From Rhodopirellula sp. (lineage in GTDB: Bacteria > Planctomycetota > Planctomycetia > Pirellulales > Pirellulaceae), in contig NZVD01000052.1 of assembly GCA_002701385.1 (NCBI GenBank), forward strand, positions 713 to 64,712: a stretch of 64,000 nucleotides of DNA, in the 5' to 3' direction. The stretch's first letter is position 1, and each line of letters begins with the position of its first letter. Both the position numbers and the translations under genes were made by a program. The notes beneath the pieces were generated by a model. That model saw nothing but the letters and a program-made list of their open reading frames with translations. It made no database searches and was not told where the DNA came from. Positions 19,118 to 28,619 of this stretch are shown here, piece by piece.

Positions 19118-19128
19118 TTGAAAGCATC

Positions 19129-19178
19129 ACTGCTGTTTCCAGCAGTTGCCTATTTCGACATGAAAATCCATTTTCATG
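19129..19178. repeat. Two short stem-loops between the DUF1552 genes
   Basis: ACTGCTG/CAGCAGT (19129-19146) and CATGAAAAT/ATTTTCATG (19159-19178, 2-base centre) are perfect inverted repeats. The second covers the upstream candidate ATG of the next gene, which argues for the later start at 19206. They may modulate read-through between the two genes. Confidence 0.6.
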
Positions 19179-19205
19179 ACAACACAATTCAGGTACGTCC
19201 ATCCT

Positions 19206-20501
19206 ATGCTACGTCGTAACTTCCTGAGCACCGCGGGTGTTTCCATTGCTCTTCCTTTTCTCCCTTCACTGGGATGGGCAAATCCGTCTTCCAGTCGAGA
19301 GCAAGAGAATTCAATCTCTCCGAAAAGGATGGTTTGTATTGGCAATATGTTGGGGTTTTATCCGCCAGCCTTTTGGCCAAAACTTACTCCGGCGAATAGC
19401 ACTGACGGCTTAACCATTCACCGTGACTTTACGATGGGTGAATCATCAGCTTCACTTGCAGGCATCCGTGAAGACCTGACAATCATCCAGGGTTTGGAGC
19501 ACGGCACAAAAGGGGGACACTTCTCCATTCATACGTTTCTGTCTGGCGTTCGACAGATTGATGCCAAATCGATGCCACTGGGTAATGTAACGGTGGATCA
19601 ATTTGCTGCCGAAGCGACTTCCGGAAGAACACGATTTCCCACTCTGACGATTGGTAGCGAAACTGGAATACATGGTGGGTGTCAGATTTCCTGGACAAAA
19701 ACGGGCACACGCGTCCCCCCTATCCCAGGTCCCGAACAGCTCTTCAAAAAACTGTTCGTACAAACCGATGCCAGTCAAAAGGCAGCCAAGACAGATCAGT
19801 TCAAATTACAGGCATCCATTCTGGATGTCGTACGAGACGAGGCCAATCGAGTTGAACGCAAACTCAATTCACAAGATCGCCAAAAGCTGGATGAATACCT
19901 CACGTCCATTCGCGATGTTGAGAAACGAATCGGCATGCGGAAAAACTGGATCGATGTGCCTAAACCAGAAGCTCCCTTCCCAGCTCCTAAAAACAAAAAC
20001 ATGGTAGAGGATCTGCCATTGCTGTATGAGTTAATTTCATTGGCGCTACAAACCAACTCCACTCATATTGCCACGCTGGAAATCGGTGGAGACTTCAATC
20101 CACTGGACCTGGGAATCAAAGGGGGCTACCACGGATTCTCTCATCATGGCAAAAAGCAAAGCAGCATCGAGGCCTTAATCAAACTCGAAACCTATCAGAT
20201 CGAACAATTTACAAAATTCGTCGAACGATTAAGTGCGATGGAAGACGAAACTGGCACAATGCTTGATAACACGATGGTGCTATTTGGGAGTGGGATGGGC
20301 GATGCGAATTCGCACACCAACACCAACCTTCCAGTCGTTCTGGCAGGAGGTGGATTTGAACATGGACGGTTGCTTGAATTCGATTCTAAGTCCTCCCATC
20401 GCCCTCCGCTGACAAATCTATTCGTTACGATGCTCCAGCAATTCGGCCTGGAGACGGAACAATTCGCAACAAGTACAGGGACGCTTCGAGGTTTCGCGTA
20501 A
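19206..20501 (+). CDS. DUF1552 family, Tat-exported protein (second)
   Basis: The start at 19206 gives M-L-R-R-N-F-L-S-T-A-G, a twin-arginine signal placed normally; an in-frame ATG at 19176 would add ten residues and lies inside a palindrome. The protein, about 431 residues, shares the L-D-E-Y-L-T-S-I-R-D-V-E-K-R-I helix and the F-G-S-G-M-G-D-A-N-S-H region with the preceding DUF1552 protein, so the two are paralogues. Its stop overlaps the start of the next cytochrome-like gene (TAATG), implying translational coupling. Molecular function is unknown. Confidence 0.86.
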   Translation: MLRRNFLSTAGVSIALPFLPSLGWANPSSSREQENSISPKRMVCIGNMLGFYPPAFWPKLTPANSTDGLTIHRDFTMGESSASLAGIREDLTIIQGLEHGTKGGHFSIHTFLSGVRQIDAKSMPLGNVTVDQFAAEATSGRTRFPTLTIGSETGIHGGCQISWTKTGTRVPPIPGPEQLFKKLFVQTDASQKAAKTDQFKLQASILDVVRDEANRVERKLNSQDRQKLDEYLTSIRDVEKRIGMRKNWIDVPKPEAPFPAPKNKNMVEDLPLLYELISLALQTNSTHIATLEIGGDFNPLDLGIKGGYHGFSHHGKKQSSIEALIKLETYQIEQFTKFVERLSAMEDETGTMLDNTMVLFGSGMGDANSHTNTNLPVVLAGGGFEHGRLLEFDSKSSHRPPLTNLFVTMLQQFGLETEQFATSTGTLRGFA

Positions 20502-22990
20502 TGCGTACTTCTCCAATTCAGCACCTCATCGCAGGACTTGTTTTACTAAACACATGTGTTTGTTACTTCTCCAGTTCTGTTCACGGTATGGATGCAACAG
20601 ATCCGTTCCTCACTAAATATTGCATCGACTGTCATTCGGATTCAGAAGCAAGTGGTGACCGTGAGTTTGCCACATTAAACCTCAAGCAAAACTCGCTGGA
20701 AATGCAAATCAGGCTCCAGGAAGTCATCGATCAATTGACACTTGCAAGCATGCCGCCGGAAGACGCGAACCAACCTTCTGAGCAGGCACGACTTGAGGCG
20801 ATTAATCGCTTGACAAAAACTCTGGCAGGCATGCGTGCGAAAACCCGAAGTACAGGTGGGCAAACCGTCTTTCGAAGACTTACTCGTCGTGAATACCAAA
20901 ATACCATCAGTGACCTGCTGGGCATCAATATGCTCATGTTTGACCCGACCATAGAATTCCCTGCCGATAACCTCAACGGAAGTTTCGATAATGTGGGGCA
21001 CACTCTGGTCACTTCAGGTTTTTTGCTGGAAAAATATCTCGAAGCAGCAGATGCCAGTGTTGAAAAGGCTTTCGAGCAACTCAAAGAATCGGCTCCGCAA
21101 TCCTGGGTCTTTAAAGACTATTTTTACCAACAGGCAGAATTGAGAATCGCTCATGACCTGGCATTTAAACATCGTTATCTGGTTCTCTATGACCATCGGC
21201 ACAACGACAAGCCTGAAGGTGCCTATGGGCATCTGGACGACTTATCCAAGGGTGTGCCAATCGATGGGATATATGAAGTCCGAGTTCACGCTCAGGCCTT
21301 ACATCGGGATACACCCTACAGTCAGGCCGCCATACAAATGGATACTTCAGAACCGTTTCGCATGGGCGTGCGTCCGGGTAATACTGCAATTGGGGATATG
21401 GTCCATACACAACCCATCGAACCACTGCTGGGGGAGACTGTTATCGAGGATAACACGTTAAAGTGGTACACCTTTCAGATTCCTCTCGACAAAGGCCATG
21501 GTCCCAGATTCACCTTCGAAAACGGGGCTCACAGTACACGAGGGGCGTCAGGACGAGTCTTTCGAATTCACAGAGATCTTATTCCTGAAGAACACCGAGA
21601 CAAAAAGACTATCGTCTTACAACGCAACTGGCTTCTCAAGGAGGGACTCATTCCTCAAATTCGAATTCACGAAGTGAGATTACATGGCCCACTGCCGGAC
21701 CCCAACAAAACCAAACGCAGACTCGATTTATTGGGAGGCGATGAGTTTCAATTGGAACAAGTATCCGAGTTAGTCGCAAGTTTTGCTCGACGGGCATTTC
21801 GCCGACCGGTCGCAGATGAAGAAGTTGAGAGTCTGATGCGTATCTTTGAGTCCCGAGTCGCAGACGGACACTCAGAATTGCAGGCATACAAAGATACATT
21901 AAAAGCAGTCCTCTGTTCCCCTTCATTCCTCTATTTTTCCCCGAATCGATCCGCAGCGAAAACAAACGACGAGTCCGGCCAATATGCACTGGCGGAACGT
22001 CTGGCCTACTTCCTGACCTCTTCCATGCCAGATGAACGATTGAGTTCGTTGGCAGATCGAGACCTGCTTCAAGGTGATAAGTTGAAGGAGGAAGCCGTTC
22101 GATTATTGACAGGCGAGAACTCGCAGCGATTCGTAGCAGACTTCATGGATAGCTGGCTAGGCCTGCGAATGCTCGGCACTATGCCCCCTGACCCTGAAGA
22201 CTACAACGTTTATTACGCTGCTTCACTCGAAGAAGAAATGAAAAGAGAATCGCATCTTTTCATGATGGATCTAATCAACCGCAATGGATCAGCGATGGAA
22301 TTCTTACAAGCCAGTCATAGTTTTGCAAATCGAGATCTTGCCAAGCTTTATGGCGTGGCAGAGCAAATTCCAGTGGAACAAGCAGGGAAATTTCACCGTA
22401 TTGAATTCACCGATCCCAAACGAGGAGGACTGCTGGGGCAAGCAAGTGTACTGACAGTGTCCGCCAACGGAGTTGAAACGTCACCGGTAGTCCGAGGTGT
22501 CTGGGTCTCAGAGAAAATCATGGGAATCTCCCCTCCTCTCCCTCCGGATGATGTGCCAGATATTGATCCGGACGTCCGAGGCGCAACAACCATTCGCGAA
22601 CAACTGGCCAAACATCGGGAATTGGCAACCTGTAATCAATGCCACCGAAAAATCGACCCCTATGGATTCGCTCTCGAAGGATTTGACCCGATTGGCAGAC
22701 TACGTACTTTTTATGACCCTCAGCGCAAACAACCTATTGATACTTCAGGCGAGTTACCTGGCGATAAATCCTTCAGTGGTGTTAGTGAATTAAAGGCTCA
22801 TTTAATAGATCAAAAGGAATTCTTCCTGAGAACGCTAACCAGTAGCCTTCTGATTCATGCACTGGGAAGGGAGATGGAGTCATCTGACCGAGCAGAAATT
22901 GATGCCATTCTAGCATCGGTCTCAGAGCAGGAATTTGGAATGCAGGATTTAATCATTGCGGTGATACTCAGCGACCTATTCCAACATTAA
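20501..22990 (+). CDS. DUF1587/1595/1592/1588/1585 cytochrome-like protein
   Basis: This 829-residue protein has a signal region (1-30), then a haem-c motif C41-I-D-C-H45. DUF1587 (about 103-170), DUF1595 (about 420-475), DUF1592 (about 490-620), DUF1588 (about 630-735) with a second C-N-Q-C-H before K-I-D-P-Y-G-F-A-L-E, and DUF1585 (about 745-825) follow. This is the normal size for the family. Residues 200-400 form a beta-rich insert. The ATG shares a base with the upstream DUF1552 stop. It is presumed extracytoplasmic and possibly redox-active; the substrate is unknown. Confidence 0.88.
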   Translation: MRTSPIQHLIAGLVLLNTCVCYFSSSVHGMDATDPFLTKYCIDCHSDSEASGDREFATLNLKQNSLEMQIRLQEVIDQLTLASMPPEDANQPSEQARLEAINRLTKTLAGMRAKTRSTGGQTVFRRLTRREYQNTISDLLGINMLMFDPTIEFPADNLNGSFDNVGHTLVTSGFLLEKYLEAADASVEKAFEQLKESAPQSWVFKDYFYQQAELRIAHDLAFKHRYLVLYDHRHNDKPEGAYGHLDDLSKGVPIDGIYEVRVHAQALHRDTPYSQAAIQMDTSEPFRMGVRPGNTAIGDMVHTQPIEPLLGETVIEDNTLKWYTFQIPLDKGHGPRFTFENGAHSTRGASGRVFRIHRDLIPEEHRDKKTIVLQRNWLLKEGLIPQIRIHEVRLHGPLPDPNKTKRRLDLLGGDEFQLEQVSELVASFARRAFRRPVADEEVESLMRIFESRVADGHSELQAYKDTLKAVLCSPSFLYFSPNRSAAKTNDESGQYALAERLAYFLTSSMPDERLSSLADRDLLQGDKLKEEAVRLLTGENSQRFVADFMDSWLGLRMLGTMPPDPEDYNVYYAASLEEEMKRESHLFMMDLINRNGSAMEFLQASHSFANRDLAKLYGVAEQIPVEQAGKFHRIEFTDPKRGGLLGQASVLTVSANGVETSPVVRGVWVSEKIMGISPPLPPDDVPDIDPDVRGATTIREQLAKHRELATCNQCHRKIDPYGFALEGFDPIGRLRTFYDPQRKQPIDTSGELPGDKSFSGVSELKAHLIDQKEFFLRTLTSSLLIHALGREMESSDRAEIDAILASVSEQEFGMQDLIIAVILSDLFQH

Positions 22991-23110
22991 CGATTGCCTC
23001 AGGTCAGCTCGATAAGCCAATCATCTTGAAACGTCCACTTGAAGCAAGCCGGTTCGTAATCCAGTAGGATAAAAGAGTGATGTTTAGAACCTCTTTGAGG
23101 AAACTGGCTT

Positions 23111-24553
23111 ATGTATCTCAAACTTCTAGCAACCTGTGTCGTAACAGTAATACTATCTTCCTGTAGTTCAGCATCGGAGCCAAAGCAGCTTCAAGCTGGT
23201 GCAGCTGCTGCTAACATTACACCATCTTTGGGCAGTCTCACTATCGGCGGATTTCGTCCCATTCCCGCAACTCACATCCACGACGAGCTGTTTGCTCGTT
23301 GTATTGTGCTTGACGATGGTGACACCCAGATTGCAATCGTCGTCGCTGACATTCTTGGTTTACCCAAAGAGGTTTGCGATTTGGCAAAAGAGCAAGTGGC
23401 TCAACATACTAATATCCCAGCCAGCCATGTCTTAATTGCAGCTACGCATACACATTCTGCTGCAACGCCACGGGGCCCGAAAGGAGTCTTCTGGAAAGAC
23501 GAGATTTCTGACTACGGACAATTCCTCGCTCAGAAGTTTTCTGATGGCATTCGTCGCGCCGTCAACAATTTAGAACCCGCTCGGATCGGTTGGGGAGTCG
23601 CGTTGGAGCCTCGTGAAGTATTTAATCGACGCTGGTTTTCCACAGATGCCAATGTCCTGGCGAATCCATTTGGAGGAGTCGACAGAGTACGTATGAATCC
23701 TCCCAGAAATCATCCATCCCTACAGCGTCCGGCGGGAATTACCGACCCGGAAATCCGTTTTTTGTCCGTTCAGTCTACAGCAGGTCGTCCTATTGCGTTG
23801 TTGGCCAATTATTCACTGCACTATGTTGGAGGGGTCAACACCGGAGACGTCTCAGCAGATTACTTTGGTTACTTCTCGAGATACATCGAAGAGAAGATTG
23901 GGGCAGAACACGTAGAACCTCCTTTTGTAGGGGCATTGTCAAACGGTACAAGCGGGGACATCAACAACATCAATTTCCAACCGAAAACCGGTGGAAAGCG
24001 TTACGACCGCTACGAAAAGATGAAAGAAGTGGCAGACAATGTCGCTAGCAAAGTTTGGGAGGCGTACGAAAAGGTCGAATATGTAAATTGGGTGCCCTTA
24101 GATGCCAGGCAAAAAGACATTGAATTGCGGCTGCGTCAACCAACGCCAGCCATGCAAAAGCACTTTGAAGAAGCTCTGAAATTACCTGAAGGAGAATTTA
24201 TCTCTCACCGCATGGAGAAAATCTACGCACAGAGGATCGCCAAGCTCAAAGACGGACCTAGCTCGATCCACGCGTCACTGCAGGCCATTCGAATTGGCAA
24301 CAGTTGTATTTCAGCTATTCCGTTTGAGACATTTGTTGAAATCGGATTACAACTAAAAGAAGAATCTCCATTTGATAATTCGTTTACCATCGAATTAGCC
24401 AATGGATGGTATGGCTACCTACCGACTCCCGCACAACATCGTCTGGGAGGCTACGAAACTTGGTTGGGAACGAACTGGGTTGAAGAAAACGCCTCCGACC
24501 AAATCACCACTGAAATCCAGTCCATGATCAAAGAACTTAAATTAGCTAAATAA
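23111..24553 (+). CDS. Neutral/alkaline ceramidase-like lipoprotein
   Basis: The 480-residue product carries a signal ending L-S-S-C18, which fits a lipobox, so it is probably a lipoprotein. The body matches the N-terminal domain of neutral/alkaline non-lysosomal ceramidases: G-A-A-A-A-N-I-T-P near residue 30, H-I-H-D-E-L-F-A-R, and A-A-T-H-T-H-S-A with likely zinc-binding histidines. The family's C-terminal domain is not evident. A GAGGA Shine-Dalgarno sequence precedes the ATG by 9 bases. Planctomycetal members are widespread and their substrates are untested, so amidohydrolysis of a lipid or sugar amide is an inference. Confidence 0.82.
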   Translation: MYLKLLATCVVTVILSSCSSASEPKQLQAGAAAANITPSLGSLTIGGFRPIPATHIHDELFARCIVLDDGDTQIAIVVADILGLPKEVCDLAKEQVAQHTNIPASHVLIAATHTHSAATPRGPKGVFWKDEISDYGQFLAQKFSDGIRRAVNNLEPARIGWGVALEPREVFNRRWFSTDANVLANPFGGVDRVRMNPPRNHPSLQRPAGITDPEIRFLSVQSTAGRPIALLANYSLHYVGGVNTGDVSADYFGYFSRYIEEKIGAEHVEPPFVGALSNGTSGDINNINFQPKTGGKRYDRYEKMKEVADNVASKVWEAYEKVEYVNWVPLDARQKDIELRLRQPTPAMQKHFEEALKLPEGEFISHRMEKIYAQRIAKLKDGPSSIHASLQAIRIGNSCISAIPFETFVEIGLQLKEESPFDNSFTIELANGWYGYLPTPAQHRLGGYETWLGTNWVEENASDQITTEIQSMIKELKLAK

Positions 24554-24561
24554 CATTTGAA

Positions 24562-26568
24562 TTGAATGCTCCTATGAAAACACCACTACTATGCCTGCTA
24601 CTGCTGTCCAGCGTCGTCACCGCAGAGGACTTGAATGTGTTGACTTCTTCTCAAAGAGAAGCAAGCAATTATTACAAACATCTGCAAGCAGAGGCCTATA
24701 CACTACTGAATACTCGACAGAAGAATTTAAATACACTCACGACAGCCAAGGCTGTTAAAGAGTATCAGGACAACTTGCGCGGTAAGTTCTTGAAAGCCTT
24801 AGGAGGATTTCCTAAACGCACCGACCTCAATGCCAAGATCGTAAAACGCACTGAACTGAAAGAGTATACGATCGAAAATATTATTTTTGAAAGTCAGCCC
24901 AATCATCATGTCACCGGGAATATGTACCTCCCTCATGGAGACGGTCCCTTCCCTGTTGTTGTCGTATCAAGCGGCCACAGTCGTACTGCTAAACTGGCAG
25001 ATTACAACCAGCGATTTGGTATTCGAATGGCAACTCTTGGAATCGCCTCATTCGTATGTGATCCGATTGGACAGGGAGAACGGTCGCAGGTCGTCAACGA
25101 GGAAGTAAAGCCGTTATACAGTGCAACCACCACAGAACATTTCCTAATGGGGGTAAGCTCGATTTTAGTGGGACGCAACACGGCGACTTATATGATCTGG
25201 GATGCCATGCGAGCAATCGACTATGTTTGTACTCGTGGCGATATCGACTCGACAAAGATAGGTTACACCGGGTGTAGTGGTGGGGGCACACTTACCAGTT
25301 ACGTGATGTCACTGGATCCCCGTGTTACCAGCGCGGCTCCTGCCTGTTATCTAACGACCTTTCAAAAACTGATTGAAACGCGAGGGCCTCAGGATTCGGA
25401 ACAAAACATCTTTGGACAACTGGCCTTTGGAATGGATCACCCAGACTATGTGATTATGCGAGCTCCTCGCCCCACCCTTATCACTTCTACAACCGGTGAT
25501 TACTTCGATATCAAAGGAGCCTGGGAGAATTATCGTCAGGCAAAAAGAGTTTACGGTGTACTGGGCTATCCTCACAAAGTGGACATGGTCGAAGTGGAAG
25601 GCACTCACGGCGTAAAACCGCAAAGTCTGGCAACCATTGGCTACTGGATGCAACGCTGGCTCTTAGATAAAGATGCGAATGTACCCATTCGAAACTTCGA
25701 GCAGAATCTTCAGGAACTTTCTGTACTAAACTGCACGGAGAAGGGGCAGGTTCTTACACTAGAAAATGAAAAGTCTGTCTTTGATCTTAACGCTGATATT
25801 GCCCGTCAACTGTCAAAAACCCGACAGGAAAAAGGGAAAGACCAAAGCGATCCTGATTTGCGAATAGAGATTAGGAATCTAGCCGGGATTCGCCCCCCTG
25901 CGGAAATCCCAGTACCTCGGATGGAAGATATAGGCCGAGTGCATCGAGATGAATACCACATCGATAAGCTCGTTCTTCATACCGATAGCAAAATCCCGCT
26001 TCCGGGACTGACATTTCATCCTAAAGTCCCTCAGGATTCAGCCTACCTCTATTTAACCGACGAAGGTAAGACCGGAGATAGCCAACCTCAGGGGCCCATT
26101 GAAGACCTTGTCAATGATGGATATGCCGTGGTCACACTGGATATGCGAGGGCAAGGTGAAACAAGAACGGAGGTTCGCGACGAGCTTCTGGGTGACTGGA
26201 AACTTTTCTATCTGGCATATCTCCAAGGGAAGACTCTTGTCGGTCCGCGGACAGAGGATGCAATCTCGGGCGCGAAGTTTATTGCCAACTATGCCCTTCA
26301 AACCGATGAGAAACGAAAGGTCCATCTGGTTGGCGTTGGCCAAGCAGGAATTGTCGCGTTACACGCTGCCGCGATTCATCCTGATCTCTTTGCTACAGTA
26401 ACCATCAAAAACGCACCCCAAAGCTGGACGAACATCGTTGGGGACCAAAATGCACAGGGGCAGTTAGACTCGATTGTAAACGGAGCCCTACAGGTTTATG
26501 ACCTGCCCGATCTCGTCCGACTGGCTGGAGGCGCGGATAAGGTCAAATTTGAAACCACGAAAGACTAA
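24562..26568 (+). CDS. Secreted tandem alpha/beta-hydrolase (acetylxylan-esterase-like)
   Basis: This 668-residue protein starts 8 bases after the ceramidase-like gene; a second ATG four codons in (24574) also gives a signal peptide. The first hydrolase domain (about 50-370) has nucleophile S239 in Y-T-G-C-S-G-G-G and a late G-T-H-G-V that could supply His. A second hydrolase-like domain (about 450-660) has D-M-R-G-Q-G-E-T, but its elbow reads G-V-G-Q594-A-G, where Gln replaces the nucleophilic Ser. The second domain is therefore probably inactive. A role as an esterase acting on acylated polysaccharide fits the sulfatase-containing neighbourhood. Confidence 0.82.
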   Translation: MNAPMKTPLLCLLLLSSVVTAEDLNVLTSSQREASNYYKHLQAEAYTLLNTRQKNLNTLTTAKAVKEYQDNLRGKFLKALGGFPKRTDLNAKIVKRTELKEYTIENIIFESQPNHHVTGNMYLPHGDGPFPVVVVSSGHSRTAKLADYNQRFGIRMATLGIASFVCDPIGQGERSQVVNEEVKPLYSATTTEHFLMGVSSILVGRNTATYMIWDAMRAIDYVCTRGDIDSTKIGYTGCSGGGTLTSYVMSLDPRVTSAAPACYLTTFQKLIETRGPQDSEQNIFGQLAFGMDHPDYVIMRAPRPTLITSTTGDYFDIKGAWENYRQAKRVYGVLGYPHKVDMVEVEGTHGVKPQSLATIGYWMQRWLLDKDANVPIRNFEQNLQELSVLNCTEKGQVLTLENEKSVFDLNADIARQLSKTRQEKGKDQSDPDLRIEIRNLAGIRPPAEIPVPRMEDIGRVHRDEYHIDKLVLHTDSKIPLPGLTFHPKVPQDSAYLYLTDEGKTGDSQPQGPIEDLVNDGYAVVTLDMRGQGETRTEVRDELLGDWKLFYLAYLQGKTLVGPRTEDAISGAKFIANYALQTDEKRKVHLVGVGQAGIVALHAAAIHPDLFATVTIKNAPQSWTNIVGDQNAQGQLDSIVNGALQVYDLPDLVRLAGGADKVKFETTKD

Positions 26569-26588
26569 AATTCTGTTCGCTGTTTTCA

Positions 26589-27545
26589 CTAACGCAGATA
26601 CTTTCTTTTGATGTTGTAAAACGTCATGGCATTACGGAACATAACACTGTCCACGACCTTTTGTCCTTTCGGCTTTAGGTATGCCATGACGACATCTTTC
26701 ACATTATCGACGCTTCCAAAATGAGCACTGACTCCCCAATTGGTAGCGAATATAAGCCTGTTTGCTCCAAATGCATCGTAAACAGAGTCAAGAACGGGTA
26801 GATAGTAATTAAGATCTGTTGGGGCCGGATCGGTAAATGGAGCCACTTCCGAAAAGTTGTTGATACTCGACATCTTACAAAAGACGTTCTTTTGCGCAGC
26901 GCACTTTTTGATGGCCCGTTTAAGCTCATCACTGATATCTCCATCAATAATCTTGGCTCGAAAACAATGATTAATCACTATCTTCAGCCGTGGAAAGTCC
27001 CGGGATAATGAAACAACATCATCCGCATGAGACGCCTCGATCAACAAGTCAATGACCAGCCCCTGACGTTCCAAAATAGCTAAATGCTGTCGAGCCAATG
27101 GGTCATTCAAATAATCATTTAGTTCGTCAAATCGAAAACGATAGCCATTAAGAAAACCGGTCCTTTGATAGCGACGGTGGTGAATCAAAAATTCTGTGCC
27201 CTTCAGATCTGCCCGCGCAATATACCCGCACAACAAATCAGACTCTTTCACCTGACGTAAAACCCAATCGTTGTACTCAGGTTTATCCTGATCGCATGCT
27301 TCCACGACCAAGGTGGATCGCAATTCCAGACGATCAGCTACTGCGCGATAATCCTCAGGCTTGACAACTTTACCGAGGGAGTTATCCGGATGCCATTCTT
27401 TTGTCGTTGCCTCATAGGCAATCTGTTCTTCACCTTTGAAATGAGTATGCGGATCGATAATCCATGGTTTTTTGGCCAACACAACCTCCGAGGCCAAAAG
27501 GAAGAGCATTGTGCAAAGGATAAATTTATTCGACATTCTGATCAC
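26589..27545 (-). CDS. Secreted amidohydrolase-family (TIM-barrel) protein
   Basis: The 318-residue protein has a signal peptide (residues 1-24) and the amidohydrolase-2 hallmark I-I-D-P-H33-T-H35. Later segments I-V-I-N-H-C (metal His), F-C-K-M-S-S and L-I-F-A-T-N-W-G complete a TIM-barrel pattern, with N in place of the usual D in the S/T-D-W segment. That change may affect catalysis. It is convergent with the hydrolase gene, with only 20 bases between stops. It may be lactonase- or decarboxylase-like. An in-frame start three codons later is possible. Confidence 0.8.
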   Translation of the reverse strand: MIRMSNKFILCTMLFLLASEVVLAKKPWIIDPHTHFKGEEQIAYEATTKEWHPDNSLGKVVKPEDYRAVADRLELRSTLVVEACDQDKPEYNDWVLRQVKESDLLCGYIARADLKGTEFLIHHRRYQRTGFLNGYRFRFDELNDYLNDPLARQHLAILERQGLVIDLLIEASHADDVVSLSRDFPRLKIVINHCFRAKIIDGDISDELKRAIKKCAAQKNVFCKMSSINNFSEVAPFTDPAPTDLNYYLPVLDSVYDAFGANRLIFATNWGVSAHFGSVDNVKDVVMAYLKPKGQKVVDSVMFRNAMTFYNIKRKYLR

Positions 27546-27635
27546 TTCCCGTCTTACTTATTATCTGTATTAAATTCAGTCTCGGAACTGGTCACCAATT
27601 TTCTCTGACTCAGATAATTTACATGACTTTGCCGA

Positions 27636-27655
27636 TTGACGTACAATTGATTGTA
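27636..27655. promoter_or_regulatory. Small dyad beside a possible -35 box
   Basis: TTGAC (27636-27640) is followed at once by the dyad TACAAT-TG-ATTGTA (27642-27655), about 44 bases upstream of the GTG-start membrane-protein gene. No good -10 box was found, so this is only a candidate operator. Confidence 0.3.
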
Positions 27656-27698
27656 ACAGGAATGTGAATCGCTGACTTAACCGCTGTAAACCACTCGG

Positions 27699-28325
27699 GT
27701 GCCGAGTAATCAATTGGAATTCAATCCCTACGAATCACCGGACGCGAACCTCGCTGCAGAAGCTATTTGGTCAAAAGAAGAACAACAACTCTGGCAAGTT
27801 GCTCTCAGGCAAAAGTATCTAATGTGGTTCCTGCTCATCTTTATTGCCAGCAATGTCATTTTAGGATTTGGATCTTCTGTTTATGAACCACTCAGTGGCG
27901 AAGAGTATGAGTTAGATGAGACGATCTCAGCAATCGCTTTAACTGCATTTGCCATCAGCTGGTGTGTCATCACGTTTAATCTTGTAAAGATGGAACTAAT
28001 CCGGCGCAGTAAAATAACGGCCGCGTTGGTTATCACAGGGATGCTGATTCCAGGACTCAATCTGTTTGTCCTGTTGGGAATCAACGGAAGTGCTACAAGC
28101 TTTCTTCGCAGACATCAGGTTCGTGTCGGATTATTTGGAGCAGAAATGGGAGACATTCGTCGTAATCTGGAGAAAAAGGTTGGTGAGACAGATCCAGATA
28201 AAATAAAAACGGCCTCCACTTCCCAAACTCCTGTGATGGCTCAAATGGCTCTTCCCATTGAACCTGGCCCATCGCCTATGACGGCAAAGATTGTGCCTGA
28301 TATAAAATCTAAAGAGTCCAAGTAG
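27699..28325 (+). CDS. Membrane protein with N-P-Y-E-S-P N terminus
   Basis: This 208-residue protein starts at a GTG, the first possible start after an in-frame TAA at 27687; no clear Shine-Dalgarno sequence is seen. Near the N terminus it has N-P-Y-E-S-P, a motif common at the start of planctomycetal membrane proteins. Three hydrophobic segments follow (about 46-62, 78-98 and 108-128), and the last 60 residues are polar and probably disordered. Function is unknown. It is a monocistronic plus-strand gene divergent from the amidohydrolase. Confidence 0.7.
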   Translation: MPSNQLEFNPYESPDANLAAEAIWSKEEQQLWQVALRQKYLMWFLLIFIASNVILGFGSSVYEPLSGEEYELDETISAIALTAFAISWCVITFNLVKMELIRRSKITAALVITGMLIPGLNLFVLLGINGSATSFLRRHQVRVGLFGAEMGDIRRNLEKKVGETDPDKIKTASTSQTPVMAQMALPIEPGPSPMTAKIVPDIKSKESK

Positions 28326-28392
28326 CTAGCCCTAAGTTCAGGTTCGTAACGAAATTCAACTGCCCTCGTTCCCGGCTCCTTTAAAAAGATTT

Positions 28393-28445
28393 GGGGGAGT
28401 AGAAATTGACGGTGCCCGGGTATTGGCTACGTCTTCTACTCCCCC
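28393..28445. repeat. Long stem-loop downstream of the N-P-Y-E-S-P gene
   Basis: GGGGGAGTAGAA (28393-28404) pairs perfectly with TTCTACTCCCCC (28434-28445), and an inner GACG (28408-28411) pairs with CGTC (28430-28433) after a 3-base bulge. The combined stem is 16 bp in 53 nt. No U-run follows on either strand. It lies about 70 bases after the stop codon of the plus-strand gene and could be a 3' UTR hairpin, an RNA element or a terminator variant. Confidence 0.7.
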
Positions 28446-28539
28446 TCCTCCGGAATGTAGGCTAGAAGACTTTCTGGACATATCAGTCCTCTACTAATAA
28501 CAGGTACAATCAACGTCCCAACAGGGCGCATAAAATAGA

Positions 28540-28583
28540 TTTTTTTAAAAAGAAAACAGCCCCTGAACAATCAAGGGCTGTTT
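28540..28583 (-). terminator. Rho-independent terminator of the acidic protein gene
   Basis: On the minus strand a 9-bp stem (AAACAGCCC/GGGCTGTTT, 28554-28583) is followed by a T-rich run complementary to 28547-28553. It lies 36 bases downstream of the minus-strand stop at 28620. Confidence 0.8.
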
Positions 28584-28619
28584 CGAGATTCTTAAAGTGC
28601 TTCCAGGCAAGCCTTTGAA

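Noticed and set aside
19176-19205. Upstream ATG of the second DUF1552 gene
   Set aside because: Lies within a palindrome; the later ATG gives a normally placed twin-arginine signal.
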